DNA of 64,000 bases from contig NC_022247.1 of NCBI RefSeq assembly GCF_000463015.1, forward strand, positions 1,736,001-1,800,000. Direction: 5' to 3'. The number at the start of each line of letters is the position of its first letter. Position 1 is the stretch's first letter. The notes beneath the pieces are model-generated. The model made no database searches. It was not told the origin of the DNA and worked only from the letters and a program-made list of their open reading frames with translations. This DNA comes from Variovorax paradoxus B4 (lineage in GTDB: Bacteria > Pseudomonadota > Gammaproteobacteria > Burkholderiales > Burkholderiaceae_C). This document shows positions 42,935 through 52,991 of this stretch, piece after piece. Made by a program: the position numbers and the translations under genes.

Positions 42935-44395
42935 TCAGGCCGCTTCTTCGCGCCTTGTGATCACCTGTCCGTTGCGCGCGCCGTTGTGCGCGCCGTGCTG
43001 CCAGGTGACGGCGCCGTTCACGATCACCGCATCGATGCCTTCGGCCGGCAGGGTCGGCGCCGCGTAGCTGGCCGTGTCGCGCACCGTCGCGGCGTTGAAG
43101 ATCACCACGTCGGCATGGTGGCCCGGCTTCAGCGCCCCGCGCTCGTGCAGCCCGAAGTTGCGCGCGGTGAGCCCGGTCATCTTCCACACCGCCGTCTCCA
43201 GCGGAAACAGGCCGACGTCGCGGCTGTAGTGGCCGAGCACGCGCGGGAAGGTGCCCCACAACCGAGGATGCGGCTTCTCGCCGAGCGGAATGCCGTCGGA
43301 GCCGATCATGGTGTCTTCGAAGGCGAGGATGCGCTGCACGTCGTCCTCGTCCATCATGAAATAGATCGCGCTGCCGGGCGAAAGCCGCTTCGCCGCCTCT
43401 TCACCCGGCACACCCCATTCGGCCGCGATGTCCTTCAGGTCGCGCCCCGCGCACTCGGGGTGCGGCACGCTCGACGCGATCAGCACCCGGCCGTCCATCA
43501 TGCCGCGGTCGGTGCGGATCATGGTGGAGCCCGCCGTGTACGGGTAGCAGTCGAGCCCGATGCACTGGTGCTGCATCGCCTCCTTGATGAAGGGCAGCGT
43601 CACCTTGCTCTTGCCGAAGTTCTGCGCGTTCTGCACCTTGTGGTGCGACACCACCACCGGGATGCCGAGGGCGCGGCCGATGTGGAAGGTTTCCTCCAGC
43701 GACTCCATCACGCGGTCCGCCTCGTCGCGCATGTGCGTCACGTAGAGCGCCTTGCGCGCGCTGAGCGGGCGGGCGACCTCGATGATCTCCTCGGTCGTGG
43801 CCTTCACGGCCGGCGGATAGAAGGTGCCGGTCGAAAGGCCGATGGCGCCGGCCTGCATCGCCTCTTCGACCAGCGCCTGCATCGCGGCAATCTCGGTGTC
43901 GTTGGCGGGGCGGTCGAGGTCGGACATGACCACGGCGCGCAAGGTCGAATGCCCCACCATCGCCGCCACGTTCACTGACGAAGGCGTGGCGCGCAGCGCA
44001 TCGAGGTACGCCGCGAAGCTCGTGAAGCGGCCCGCGGCCGGCGACTCGAGCAGGCTCAGCGGCATCGGCAGCTCCATGTCTTCGCGCAGCGGCGCGGCGC
44101 TGATGCCGCAGTTGCCCGCGATCACCGTGGTCACGCCCTGCGACACCTTGAACGGCATCTGCGCCTGCGAAAGAACGGCCTGGTCGTCGTGCGTGTGCGA
44201 GTCGATGAAGCCCGGCGCGACGATGCGGCCGGTGGCGTCCAGCGTCCGGTCGGCGGTGTGGCCTGCGAGATTGCCGATGGCGGCGATGCGGCCGTTCATG
44301 ATGCCCACGTCGGCATCGAAGCGCGGCGCCTTGGTGCCGTCGATCACGGTGCCGCCGCGGATCAGCAGGTCGTAGTGGTTTTTGAGTGTGCTCAT
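42935..44395 (-). CDS. N-acyl-D-amino-acid deacylase (D-aminoacylase)
   Basis: A 486-residue amidohydrolase of the D-aminoacylase group. The metal-binding HxH is His67/His69 in GFIDSHTHDD, followed by VTTVIAGNCGIS with the conserved Cys; TFYPPAVKATTEEIIEV and LYVTHMRDEADR are family marks. It releases free D-amino acids from N-acyl derivatives in the cytosol. It is the last gene of the minus-strand operon with the dipeptide transporter, though a 229 bp gap precedes it, and it links that operon to D-amino-acid use. Confidence 0.9.
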   Translation of the reverse strand: MSTLKNHYDLLIRGGTVIDGTKAPRFDADVGIMNGRIAAIGNLAGHTADRTLDATGRIVAPGFIDSHTHDDQAVLSQAQMPFKVSQGVTTVIAGNCGISAAPLREDMELPMPLSLLESPAAGRFTSFAAYLDALRATPSSVNVAAMVGHSTLRAVVMSDLDRPANDTEIAAMQALVEEAMQAGAIGLSTGTFYPPAVKATTEEIIEVARPLSARKALYVTHMRDEADRVMESLEETFHIGRALGIPVVVSHHKVQNAQNFGKSKVTLPFIKEAMQHQCIGLDCYPYTAGSTMIRTDRGMMDGRVLIASSVPHPECAGRDLKDIAAEWGVPGEEAAKRLSPGSAIYFMMDEDDVQRILAFEDTMIGSDGIPLGEKPHPRLWGTFPRVLGHYSRDVGLFPLETAVWKMTGLTARNFGLHERGALKPGHHADVVIFNAATVRDTASYAAPTLPAEGIDAVIVNGAVTWQHGAHNGARNGQVITRREEAA

Positions 44396-44624
44396 GTGAG
44401 GCCTTTCATGTCTTCAAGAACGTTTGTTCGGGGCGTGTGCACAGGCCACCGGGTACTCCCCTCCGCGAATGTCCCCCCGGCCTGCGGCCTCCTCCTTGAT
44501 TTCGCTGCGGGGAGCACCCGATGCCCCGTGCACTTGGCACGCGGTTGGTGTGCGGCCGATCAATGACCTCTCCGCACAACGATCACGCCCCGAACACGCA
44601 ACGCGATGAACAAGAAAAGTCATC
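44396..44624. other. Gap between deacylase and transporter ATPase genes
   Basis: 229 bp without a convincing gene on either strand. It contains GC-rich dyads (GGCCTGCGGCC near 44480) and no clear terminator or promoter. The length could hold a promoter for the deacylase gene, so that gene may be expressed partly apart from the transporter. Confidence 0.4.
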
Positions 44625-45619
44625 TCAGCGAAAGTGGCAAGCCACCCAATGCCCGCCGTTGGAAGACGAGGGCCGTTCCGTCAGTTCGGGCACCTGTTCC
44701 TTGCACACCGCCTGCGCCATCGGGCAGCGCGTGTGGAAGCGGCAGCCCGACGGCGGATTGGCGGGGCTTGGCGGATCGCCCTGCAGCAGCATGCGGCGCG
44801 CCGGTGTGCGCGGGTTCGGCACGGGCACGGCCGAGAGAAGGATCTCCGTGTAGGGATGACGCGGCGCGGAAAACAGCGTGTCGCGGTCGGCGATCTCGAC
44901 GATGTGGCCGAGGTACATCACGGCCACGCGGTGACTGATGTGGCGCACCACCGCGAGATCGTGCGCGACAAACAGGTAGGCAATGCCGAACTCGGCCTGC
45001 AGGTCCATCAGCAGGTTCACCACCTGCGCCTGCACCGACACGTCGAGCGCGGACACCGGCTCGTCGCAGACGATCAGCTTGGGGTTGAGCGCCAGCGCGC
45101 GCGCAATGCCCAGCCGCTGCCGCTGGCCGCCCGAGAACTCGTGCGGAAACTTGCTTGCCGCCTCGGGCCGCAGGCCGACGCGCGAGAACAGCCACTGCAC
45201 GCGCTCGCGCCGCTCGGCGGCCGTGCCCGTGCCGAAACTGCTGAAGTTGCGCATGGGCTCGGCCACGATGTCGCCGGCCGTGAGGCGCGGATTGAGCGAG
45301 GCATACGGGTCCTGGAAGATGATCTGCAGCTGGCGCCGGCGCAGCCGCATCTCGTTGGCGGAGAGCGTCAGCAATTCTTCGCCTTCGAGCTGTACCGAGC
45401 CAGAGGTCGGTTCGACCAGCCGCATCACCGATTTGGCGGTGGTCGTCTTGCCGCAGCCCGATTCGCCGACCAGCGACAGCGTTTCGCCGCGCGCCACCGA
45501 GAACGAGACGCCGTCGACCGCCTGGATCGCGGGCCTGGCCGGCCGTAGCCAGCGCTTGGGCGAGATGTAGTGCTTGCGCAGGTTGCGCACCTGGAGCAGC
45601 GGGGCTGCGGTTGTCGTGG

Positions 45620-45623
<4 letters not shown>
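44625..45623 (-). CDS. Dipeptide/oligopeptide ABC transporter ATP-binding protein (DppF/OppF)
   Basis: A 332-residue ATPase with Walker A GESGCGKT, signature [10 protein letters not shown], Walker [13 protein letters not shown], and the C-terminal oligopeptide domain with the Cys cluster [15 protein letters not shown]. The start codon overlaps the DppD stop (ATGA). It pairs with DppD to drive import of peptides through the DppBC channel. The N-terminus [21 protein letters not shown] is typical of the F subunit. Confidence 0.93.
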
Positions 45624-46648
<1,025 letters not shown>

Positions 46649-46656
46649 GGACGGCC

Positions 46657-47574
46657 TCACAGCTGCCGTGCCAGGCGCGGGTCCAGCGCATCGCGCAGGC
46701 CGTCGCCGAGCAGGTTGATTGCCAGCACCGTGGCTGCCAGCAGCAGGCCCGGGTACAGGATGATGTGGAACGCCACCGCCACGAAGTTGCGGCCCTCGGC
46801 CATCATGTTGCCCCAGCTCGGCGTCTGTGCGGGCACGCCCACGCCGAGGAAGGACAGTGCTGCTTCGGTCAGCACCGCGGCGGCGGCCACGAAGGTCGAC
46901 TGCACGATCAAAGGTGCCACCATGTTGGGCAGCACGTGGCGCAGCAGGATCACCGGCAGCCGCGTGCCGACCGCATGCGCCGCCTCGACATACAGCTGCT
47001 CGCGCAAGGTGAGCGCGAGCGAGCGCACCAGCCGGACCACGCGCGGAATCTCGGGCACCGTGATGGCGACGATCACCGTCGTGAGGCTGGCGCGCGTCAC
47101 CGCCATGAGCGCGATGGCGAGCAGGATGCCGGGAATGGCCATGAGCCCGTCCATCACCCGCATCACCGGCCCGTCGGCCCAGCGCACGAAGCCGGCGACG
47201 AGGCCGATCAGCACGCCGAAGAAGGTGGCGAGCAGTGCAACCGAGGCGCCCACGATCATCGACACCTGCCCGCCCCACACGGCGCGGCTGAACACGTCGC
47301 GGCCGAGTGCGTCGGTGCCGAACAGGTGCTCGGCCGAGGGCGGCTGCATGCGCGCGAGCGGGTCGATGTCCTGCGGATCGAAGGTGGCGATCCAGGGCGC
47401 GGCAATGGAGACCGCAGCCACCGCAACCAGCAGCAGCCCGCCGACGATCAGCGTCGGATGCTTGCGCACCCAGCGCCAGCGCGGCGGCACGAAGGGCGCC
47501 TCCTCGGCCATGGCTGCGGGCGAAGCGGTGGCAACGGGCGGTGGAAGTTCACTCATCGGAAGTACGGTGGACAT
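46657..47574 (-). CDS. Dipeptide ABC transporter permease (DppC/OppC)
   Basis: A 305-residue inner-membrane permease. The N-terminal OppC_N segment ([23 protein letters not shown]) contains the first helix; [19 protein letters not shown] is the classical DppC motif, and the EAA loop ([22 protein letters not shown]) contacts the ATPases. It begins eight bases after dppB. Confidence 0.93.
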   Translation of the reverse strand: MSTVLPMSELPPPVATASPAAMAEEAPFVPPRWRWVRKHPTLIVGGLLLVAVAAVSIAAPWIATFDPQDIDPLARMQPPSAEHLFGTDALGRDVFSRAVWGGQVSMIVGASVALLATFFGVLIGLVAGFVRWADGPVMRVMDGLMAIPGILLAIALMAVTRASLTTVIVAITVPEIPRVVRLVRSLALTLREQLYVEAAHAVGTRLPVILLRHVLPNMVAPLIVQSTFVAAAAVLTEAALSFLGVGVPAQTPSWGNMMAEGRNFVAVAFHIILYPGLLLAATVLAINLLGDGLRDALDPRLARQL

Positions 47575-47582
47575 GGGGTCAT

Positions 47583-48518
47583 CTAGTACTGGATGCGCGG
47601 ATCGAACAAGCGGTAGCTCAAATCGATCAGCAGGTTGATCAGCACGTACACGCCGGCCGACAGCAGCAGCACGCTCTGGATCACCGGATAGTCGTGGCGC
47701 TGCACCGAATCGATCACGAGGCGGCCCACGCCCGGAATGGCGAACACCGTCTCCGTCACCACCACGCCGCCGATCAAGAGCGCGATGCCCACGCCCACCG
47801 TGGTGGCGATGGGAATGGCCGCGTTGCGCAGCGCATGGCCCAGCACCGGCAGCACGCCCAGGCCCTTGGCACGCGCGGTGCGGATGTAGTCTTCATGCAG
47901 CACCTCGAGCACCGTGGCGCGCGTCATGCGGGTGACGAGCGCGATGTACACCAGCGCGAGGTTCACGCACGGCAGCACCAGGCCGTGCAGCCAGTCGCCG
48001 GGGCCGTCCGAGAAATGCACATAGCCCTGCACCGGAAACCACGGCAGCTGGATCGCAAAAGCGTAGATCAGCAGGTAGCCCACCAGGAACACCGGCACCG
48101 AGAACGCGAGCACCGCGAACAGCATCACGAGCCGGTCGATCCAGCTGCCCGCACGGTAGGCCGCGAGCGTGCCCAGCGGCACCGCCAGCACCAGCGTGAG
48201 CGCCATGGTCAGCACCGCGATCGACACCGTGGGCTCCAGCCGCTGCGCGAGCAGTTGCGCCACCGGCACCTGCGTGAAGATCGAGGTGCCGAGATCGCCC
48301 GTGAAGAGCTTGCCGAGCCAGATCGCGAACTGCTGCCACAGGGGCAGGTTCAGGCCCAGCGCGGCGCGCAGCTTCTCGATGTCTTCGACCGAGGCCAGGT
48401 CGCCCGCGATCAGCGCCGCGGGGTCGCCCGGCGACAGGTGGATCAGCAGGAACACCACCACCGCCACCACTGCCATCACGGGCAGCGTCGAGAGAAATCG
48501 CCTGAGGATGTAGCCCAT
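47583..48518 (-). CDS. Dipeptide ABC transporter permease (DppB/OppB)
   Basis: A 311-residue inner-membrane permease with the DppB start (MGYILRRFLSTLPVMAVVAV), LIHLSPGDPAALIAGD, and the EAA loop around YIRTARAKGLGVLPVLGHALR. Six helices are expected. It is 21 bp after the binding protein gene and begins the membrane part of the transporter. Confidence 0.93.
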   Translation of the reverse strand: MGYILRRFLSTLPVMAVVAVVVFLLIHLSPGDPAALIAGDLASVEDIEKLRAALGLNLPLWQQFAIWLGKLFTGDLGTSIFTQVPVAQLLAQRLEPTVSIAVLTMALTLVLAVPLGTLAAYRAGSWIDRLVMLFAVLAFSVPVFLVGYLLIYAFAIQLPWFPVQGYVHFSDGPGDWLHGLVLPCVNLALVYIALVTRMTRATVLEVLHEDYIRTARAKGLGVLPVLGHALRNAAIPIATTVGVGIALLIGGVVVTETVFAIPGVGRLVIDSVQRHDYPVIQSVLLLSAGVYVLINLLIDLSYRLFDPRIQY

Positions 48519-48539
48519 GGTGCAGCCGTGCGACGCCGG

Positions 48540-50117
48540 TTACTTGTCGAGCATCCAGACCGTCGGCATGCCGGCCCAGAGCTTGTCCGTGCCCTTGAGG
48601 CTGGCTCGGGCGGCAAATGCGGCCGAGTACTGGCCTGCATTGATGTACGGCACCGCTTCGTAGGCGCGGGCCTGGAAGGCGTCGAGGATTTCGCGGCGCT
48701 TGGCCGGCACGGTTTCCTTCAGCCAGGCATTGCGCAGCTCGTCGAGCGGCTTGTCGCAGGGCCAGCCGGGCAGGGTGTTGCCGCAGGCCGCGCTCAGGTA
48801 GGCATTGGTGATGGGGGAGTTGACGTCGAACTCGCCCGCCACGGTGACGTACATGTTCCAGCCGCCGGCCTCCGGCGCGTCGCGCTTGGCGCGGCGCGCG
48901 CCGATGGAGGCCCAGTCCATGGTCTGCGCATCGACGTTCATGCCGATGCTGCGCATGGTCTGCGCGGCCATCAGCGCCTCGGCATTGAGGTAGGTGACGT
49001 CGCTCGGCACCAGGATGGTGACCTTCTCGCCCTTGTAGCCGGCGTCCGCGAGCATCTTCTTGGCCTTGGCCACGTCGGCCTTGCGATAGGGCTCGGCGCC
49101 CGCGGCGGTGTCGTTGGGGCTGCCGCAGATGAAGTAGGTCTGGCAGTAGGCCATGCGCATGTCCAGCGGATAGCCCATGGCCGCGACGATGCGTTCCTGG
49201 CTCACGGCCTGCAGCAGCGCCTGGCGCACCTTCGGGTTGTTGAAGGGAGGCAGCAGGTGGTTCATCACCAGGAAGCCCTGGTAGGTGCCTCCGGAGCCGA
49301 TCTTCACGCCGGGGTCGGTGCGCAGCGGCGCGATGTAGTCGGGCGGCACCTGCTCCACCAGGTCGACCTCGCCGCGCTTGAGCGCCGCGATGGCGCTGTT
49401 GGCGTCGGGCAGGTAGAGCCATTCCACGCGGTCGAAGGTGGTCTTCTTGCTGCCGGCCAGGCCGCTCGGCGGTTCGCTGCGCGCCACGTAGTTGGGATTG
49501 CGCACGAACACGGTCTTGTTGCCCGGCACCCATTCGTCGCGCTTGAAGATGAAGGGGCCGGAGCCGATCACCTCGGGCAGCGGCGCCGTGGCGGGCATCT
49601 TCGCGAGCCGCTCGGGCAGGATCACCGGCGGAAAGCTCGAGGGCTTGGCGAGGCCCTCGAGCACCAGGCCGAAGGGCTCGGCGAGCGTGAGCGTGAAGGT
49701 GCGCGCATCCACCGCCTTCCACTCGGCGCCGCCCGCCACCATGGCGCGGCCGATGCTGTCGCGCGCGGCCCAGCGCTGCAGCGAGGCAATGGCATCGGCC
49801 GAGGTCACGGCGGCGCCGTCGGAGAACTTCAGGCCCGGGCGCAGCGTGAAACTCCACTGCTTGCCGTCCTTGGAGGAGGTGTACTTCTCGGCCATCTGCG
49901 GCTGCGGCTTGCCGTTCGCATCCTGCGCGAACAGCGTGTCGTAGACCATGTAGCCGAAGTTGCGCGAGATGTAGGCGGTGGTGAAGGTCGGGTCGAGGAT
50001 CTTCAGGTCGGCATGCGCCACCACCTTCAGCGTCTTGGGCGGCGTCTGGGCGAGCGCCGGCTGGCACGCGGCCGAAAGCGCCAGGGTGGCAAGGGCTGCA
50101 AGCGTTCGTCGTTTCAT
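48540..50117 (-). CDS. Peptide ABC transporter substrate-binding protein (SBP_bac_5)
   Basis: A 525-residue binding protein of the DppA/OppA family. The signal region is KRRTLAALATLALSAACQPALAQ; it may be cut after ALA, or be lipidated at Cys18 (LSAAC), since both signals overlap. Typical motifs are LKILDPTFTTAYISRNFGYMV, MAEKYTSSKDGKQWSFTLRPG and FSDGAAVTSADAI. It captures the peptide-like substrate in the periplasm. The genes on either side (M81 peptidase, dppB) are on the same strand with short gaps. The closest group includes glutathione/dipeptide and D,D-peptide binding proteins, but ligand cannot be told. Confidence 0.92.
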   Translation of the reverse strand: MKRRTLAALATLALSAACQPALAQTPPKTLKVVAHADLKILDPTFTTAYISRNFGYMVYDTLFAQDANGKPQPQMAEKYTSSKDGKQWSFTLRPGLKFSDGAAVTSADAIASLQRWAARDSIGRAMVAGGAEWKAVDARTFTLTLAEPFGLVLEGLAKPSSFPPVILPERLAKMPATAPLPEVIGSGPFIFKRDEWVPGNKTVFVRNPNYVARSEPPSGLAGSKKTTFDRVEWLYLPDANSAIAALKRGEVDLVEQVPPDYIAPLRTDPGVKIGSGGTYQGFLVMNHLLPPFNNPKVRQALLQAVSQERIVAAMGYPLDMRMAYCQTYFICGSPNDTAAGAEPYRKADVAKAKKMLADAGYKGEKVTILVPSDVTYLNAEALMAAQTMRSIGMNVDAQTMDWASIGARRAKRDAPEAGGWNMYVTVAGEFDVNSPITNAYLSAACGNTLPGWPCDKPLDELRNAWLKETVPAKRREILDAFQARAYEAVPYINAGQYSAAFAARASLKGTDKLWAGMPTVWMLDK

Positions 50118-50149
50118 CGTCGGTACTCCGGTAGAGGCGAAAGAAAAGG

Positions 50150-51601
50150 TCAGGCGGCGACGCCGATCGGCCACTTGGGCAGGCGCGCCTTGCGGTAGGG
50201 CAGGGTGTTCAGGTCGAGCGTCACGGCGCCCGGCGCGCCGGCGTAGATCACGTGCTTCGCAACCTTCGAGTAGGAAGCGTAGAAGTGCTGCGACGACTTC
50301 ACCACGACGATCTTCTTCGCGGCGAGGTCGCATCCGAGTTGGGTGAACAGGTCAGTGCCCATGGCCTGGTTGCGCAGCGTGATCAGTACGATCTCGATGC
50401 CGTTGGCCTCGACGAGCGCGCTGTCGCCCATGAGCGTGGGCGTGCCCGCGAGCCCCGTCATCACCAGGTCGTGCTGCAGCGCCTTCACGGTGCAGTCGAG
50501 GTCAATCGGGTCGCCCGAGAGCGGGCTGATCTTGCCGCCGATGCGCATTGCGAGCTTGGCGCCCACGCCCGCATCGAAGGCGATGCGCACCGCGATCGGG
50601 TCCCACATCGGCCCGATGGCCGCGTTCGTGATGCCGCGCTCGACCATGCGGCGCAGGATGAAGGTGGAGTCGCTGGCCGCGCCGCCGCCGGGGTTGTCGG
50701 CGCCGTCGGACAGCACCACCGGGCCGCCGTCGAAGGCCAATGCCTGGTCGAGCGAGGCGTCGACGCTGGGGTAGTCGATGGCGAGCCCATCGCGCATGGC
50801 GATGACTTCATCGGCAAGCTGGCGGGCCAGCGCATCGGCCTTGGCCTGGTCGCCGTCGGTGTAGACCAGCACCTTGGTGCCCATCTCGGGCACGTCGCCC
50901 CACGAGAAGCCGTGCGTGAGCGAGATCGACAGCACGCCGTCCTTGCCCTCGAGCGACTGCATGCGTTCGACGAAGCCGCGCGCCGGTTCGCGCGAGGTGT
51001 GCACGGTGACGATCATGTCGCAGTCGACCACCGCAGCCACCGGCTTCACCTTGCCTTCGGCCATTGCGGTGCAGATGTCCACCAGCTCCAGGCCGCGTTC
51101 GAGCACGTCGGTGTGCGGATATTCCTTGAACGAGATCATCAGGTCGGCGTTGGCGACCATCTGGGGCGTGAGGTGGTTGTGCGGATCGAGCTCGGCGCCG
51201 ATGACCACGTCGGGTCCGACGATCTGCCGCACGCGCGCGAGCAGGTCGCCCTCGCAGTCGTCGTAGCCATCGGCCACCATGGCGCCGTGCAGCCCGAGCA
51301 GCACCATGTCGACCGGCAGCACCGCACGCAGGTCGGCCAGCAGTTCGTCGCGCAGCGTTTCGTAGGCTTGGCGCGTGGTGGTGCCGCTGGGCTGCGCGCC
51401 GGCCACCATGCCCTCGAACAGCTCCCAGCCGCGGTCGGCGCCGCGCATGCGCGCGGCCCACAGCGGGCCCGAGAACAGCGTCATCGCGTCCGGGTGCTGG
51501 CCGGCCGGGAAGTAGCCGCGGTCCCTGAAGGAGGCGAGGCCGGTCGGCATCGGGCCGAAGGTGTTGGTTTCGGTGGCGAGGGAAGCACTGAAGACACGCA
51601 T
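50150..51601 (-). CDS. M81-family metallopeptidase (MlrC-like)
   Basis: A 483-residue protein of the MlrC/M81 family (DUF1485 plus MlrC C-terminal domain). It opens MRVFSASLATETNTFGPMPTG, and metal-binding candidates are in GLHGAMVADGYDD, ELDPHNHLT and KEYPHTD. The C-terminus has LSDGADNPGGGAASDST and VVVKSSQHF. MlrC of microcystin degraders cleaves linearised peptides that contain D-amino acids. Here it is 23 bp after an FAD oxidoreductase gene and 32 bp before the peptide binding protein gene, so a peptide or amide substrate imported by Dpp is likely. Confidence 0.9.
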   Translation of the reverse strand: MRVFSASLATETNTFGPMPTGLASFRDRGYFPAGQHPDAMTLFSGPLWAARMRGADRGWELFEGMVAGAQPSGTTTRQAYETLRDELLADLRAVLPVDMVLLGLHGAMVADGYDDCEGDLLARVRQIVGPDVVIGAELDPHNHLTPQMVANADLMISFKEYPHTDVLERGLELVDICTAMAEGKVKPVAAVVDCDMIVTVHTSREPARGFVERMQSLEGKDGVLSISLTHGFSWGDVPEMGTKVLVYTDGDQAKADALARQLADEVIAMRDGLAIDYPSVDASLDQALAFDGGPVVLSDGADNPGGGAASDSTFILRRMVERGITNAAIGPMWDPIAVRIAFDAGVGAKLAMRIGGKISPLSGDPIDLDCTVKALQHDLVMTGLAGTPTLMGDSALVEANGIEIVLITLRNQAMGTDLFTQLGCDLAAKKIVVVKSSQHFYASYSKVAKHVIYAGAPGAVTLDLNTLPYRKARLPKWPIGVAA

Positions 51602-51624
51602 GGTTGAGCTCTCGATGGTTTCGA

Positions 51625-52788
51625 TCAGTCCGCGGCAGCCGCTGCACGAAGTCGCTGCGGTCCGAGCATCTCGGCCGTGAGGCCGAAGCCCGCGATGCGT
51701 TCGGGCAGCGGCAGCCCGCGTGCCAGTGCGGCGCAGGCCTCGCCCATGGCCGCGGAGGTCTGGATGCCGTAGCCGCCCTGCGCCGCAACCCAGAAGAAGC
51801 CCGGTGTGTCCGGATCGAAGCCGCCCACCAGGTCGCCGTCGGCCACGAAGGAGCGCAGGCCGGCCCAGGTGCGGGTAGGCCGGCGGATGGTGAGCGTGGT
51901 CGCTTCCTCGATGCGGTGGATCGCGAAGGCGATGTCCAGCTCCTCGGGCTGCACGTCCTGCGGCTCGACCAGGTCGGCGTTGGCTGGCGAGCCGAGCAGC
52001 ATGCCGGCATCGGGCTTGATGTACCAGCCTTCGTCGGCGCCGAACACCATGGGCCAGTGCGCGACGCTGCTGCCCTCGGGCGGCGCGAAGATGAAGGCCG
52101 AGCGCCGGCGCGGCTCGATGCCGATGGGCTGCACACCAGCCATCTGCGCGATGGTGTCGACCCACGCCCCTGCGGCGTTGAGCACCACCGGCGCTTCGTA
52201 GACGCCGCCACCGGCCGTCACGCGCCAGTGGTCGCCGATGCGTTCGATGGCCGTCACGCCGGCATCGCACACCAGCTTGCCGCCGGCCCGCCGCATGCCG
52301 CGCAGGTAGCCCTGGTGGATGGCATGCACGTCCATGTCGGCGGCATCGGGCTCGTGGACGGCGCCGGCCACCTGGTCGGGCCGCAGGGCGGGCACCATTG
52401 CGAGCGCCTCTTCGGCGTTGAGGCGCTTGGCGCCGGTGTTCATGGCGCGCAGCACGTCCCAGTGGGCTTCGAGCTCCGGCAGATGCTCCTTGCTCGCGAC
52501 CATCATCGCGCCGCGCGGCGTGAGCAGCGGGTGCTCGGAAAAGCCTTCGGGCGGATGCTCGAGAAAGGTGCGGCTCGCCATGGTGAGGGCGCGCACCTGC
52601 GCCGTGCCATAGCTTTCCATGAAGAGCGCGGCCGACCGTCCGGTGGAGTGGTAGCCCGGCTGGGCTTCGCGTTCGAGCAGGATCACGCGGGCATGCGGCG
52701 CGAGCCAATGGGCCACCGAAGCCCCGGCAATGCCGCCGCCAATCACAAGGTAGTCGGCCACCGCGGGCGCTGGAGAATTGGAAGTCAT
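51625..52788 (-). CDS. FAD-dependent oxidoreductase of the glycine/D-amino-acid oxidase (DAO) family
   Basis: A 387-residue flavoprotein with the FAD Rossmann motif LVIGGGIAGASVAHWLAP near the start, RSAALFMESYGTAQVRALTMAS typical of DAO proteins, and a C-terminal FAD contact FFWVAAQGGYGIQTSAAMGE. It probably oxidises a D-amino acid or secondary amine to the oxo compound. It is the first gene of the minus-strand operon and faces the XRE-cupin regulator across operator-like palindromes. The predicted transcription start is within a few bases of its ATG (see promoter). Confidence 0.9.
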   Translation of the reverse strand: MTSNSPAPAVADYLVIGGGIAGASVAHWLAPHARVILLEREAQPGYHSTGRSAALFMESYGTAQVRALTMASRTFLEHPPEGFSEHPLLTPRGAMMVASKEHLPELEAHWDVLRAMNTGAKRLNAEEALAMVPALRPDQVAGAVHEPDAADMDVHAIHQGYLRGMRRAGGKLVCDAGVTAIERIGDHWRVTAGGGVYEAPVVLNAAGAWVDTIAQMAGVQPIGIEPRRRSAFIFAPPEGSSVAHWPMVFGADEGWYIKPDAGMLLGSPANADLVEPQDVQPEELDIAFAIHRIEEATTLTIRRPTRTWAGLRSFVADGDLVGGFDPDTPGFFWVAAQGGYGIQTSAAMGEACAALARGLPLPERIAGFGLTAEMLGPQRLRAAAAAD

Positions 52789-52796
52789 CGGTGAAA

Positions 52797-52828
52797 AGTG
52801 TAGGTAGAAATTTGCGGATACGCAAATT
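52797..52828 (-). promoter_or_regulatory. Promoter and operator I of the DAO/M81/Dpp operon
   Basis: On the minus strand -35 TTGCGT (52825-52820), 17 bp, -10 TACACT (52802-52797). The inverted repeat AATTTGCG-GATA-CGCAAATT (52809-52828) covers the -35 and much of the spacer. The expected start point, about 52790, is two bases from the ATG at 52788, so the mRNA may be leaderless. Repression by the XRE-cupin protein is inferred. Confidence 0.6.
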
Positions 52829-52875
52829 AAATAGAGAGCACCAAGGGGAAACCATGGTGCACCGCATCGGTGAAA

Positions 52876-52905
52876 TTTGCGTCAACGCAATTTGCGTATA
52901 CGCAA
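52876..52905. promoter_or_regulatory. Operators II and III upstream of the XRE-cupin gene
   Basis: Two adjoining palindromes of the same type as operator I: TTTGCG-TCAA-CGCAA (52876-52890) and the perfect TTGCGTATACGCAA (52892-52905). Their centres are 15 bp apart. They lie about 90 bp before the regulator start codon and are probably its autoregulatory sites. Confidence 0.6.
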
Positions 52906-52991
52906 CTTCCGGGCCTGCGTCACGCGGGTCATCATGGATGGCGCGGCACCGGGCTGGCAGAATTGCGCTGCACTACAAGAGAAAGCCAAGC

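Noticed and set aside
44396..44624. Short frames in the gap before the deacylase gene
   Set aside because: No ribosome sites, no family likeness, and repetitive GC-rich composition.
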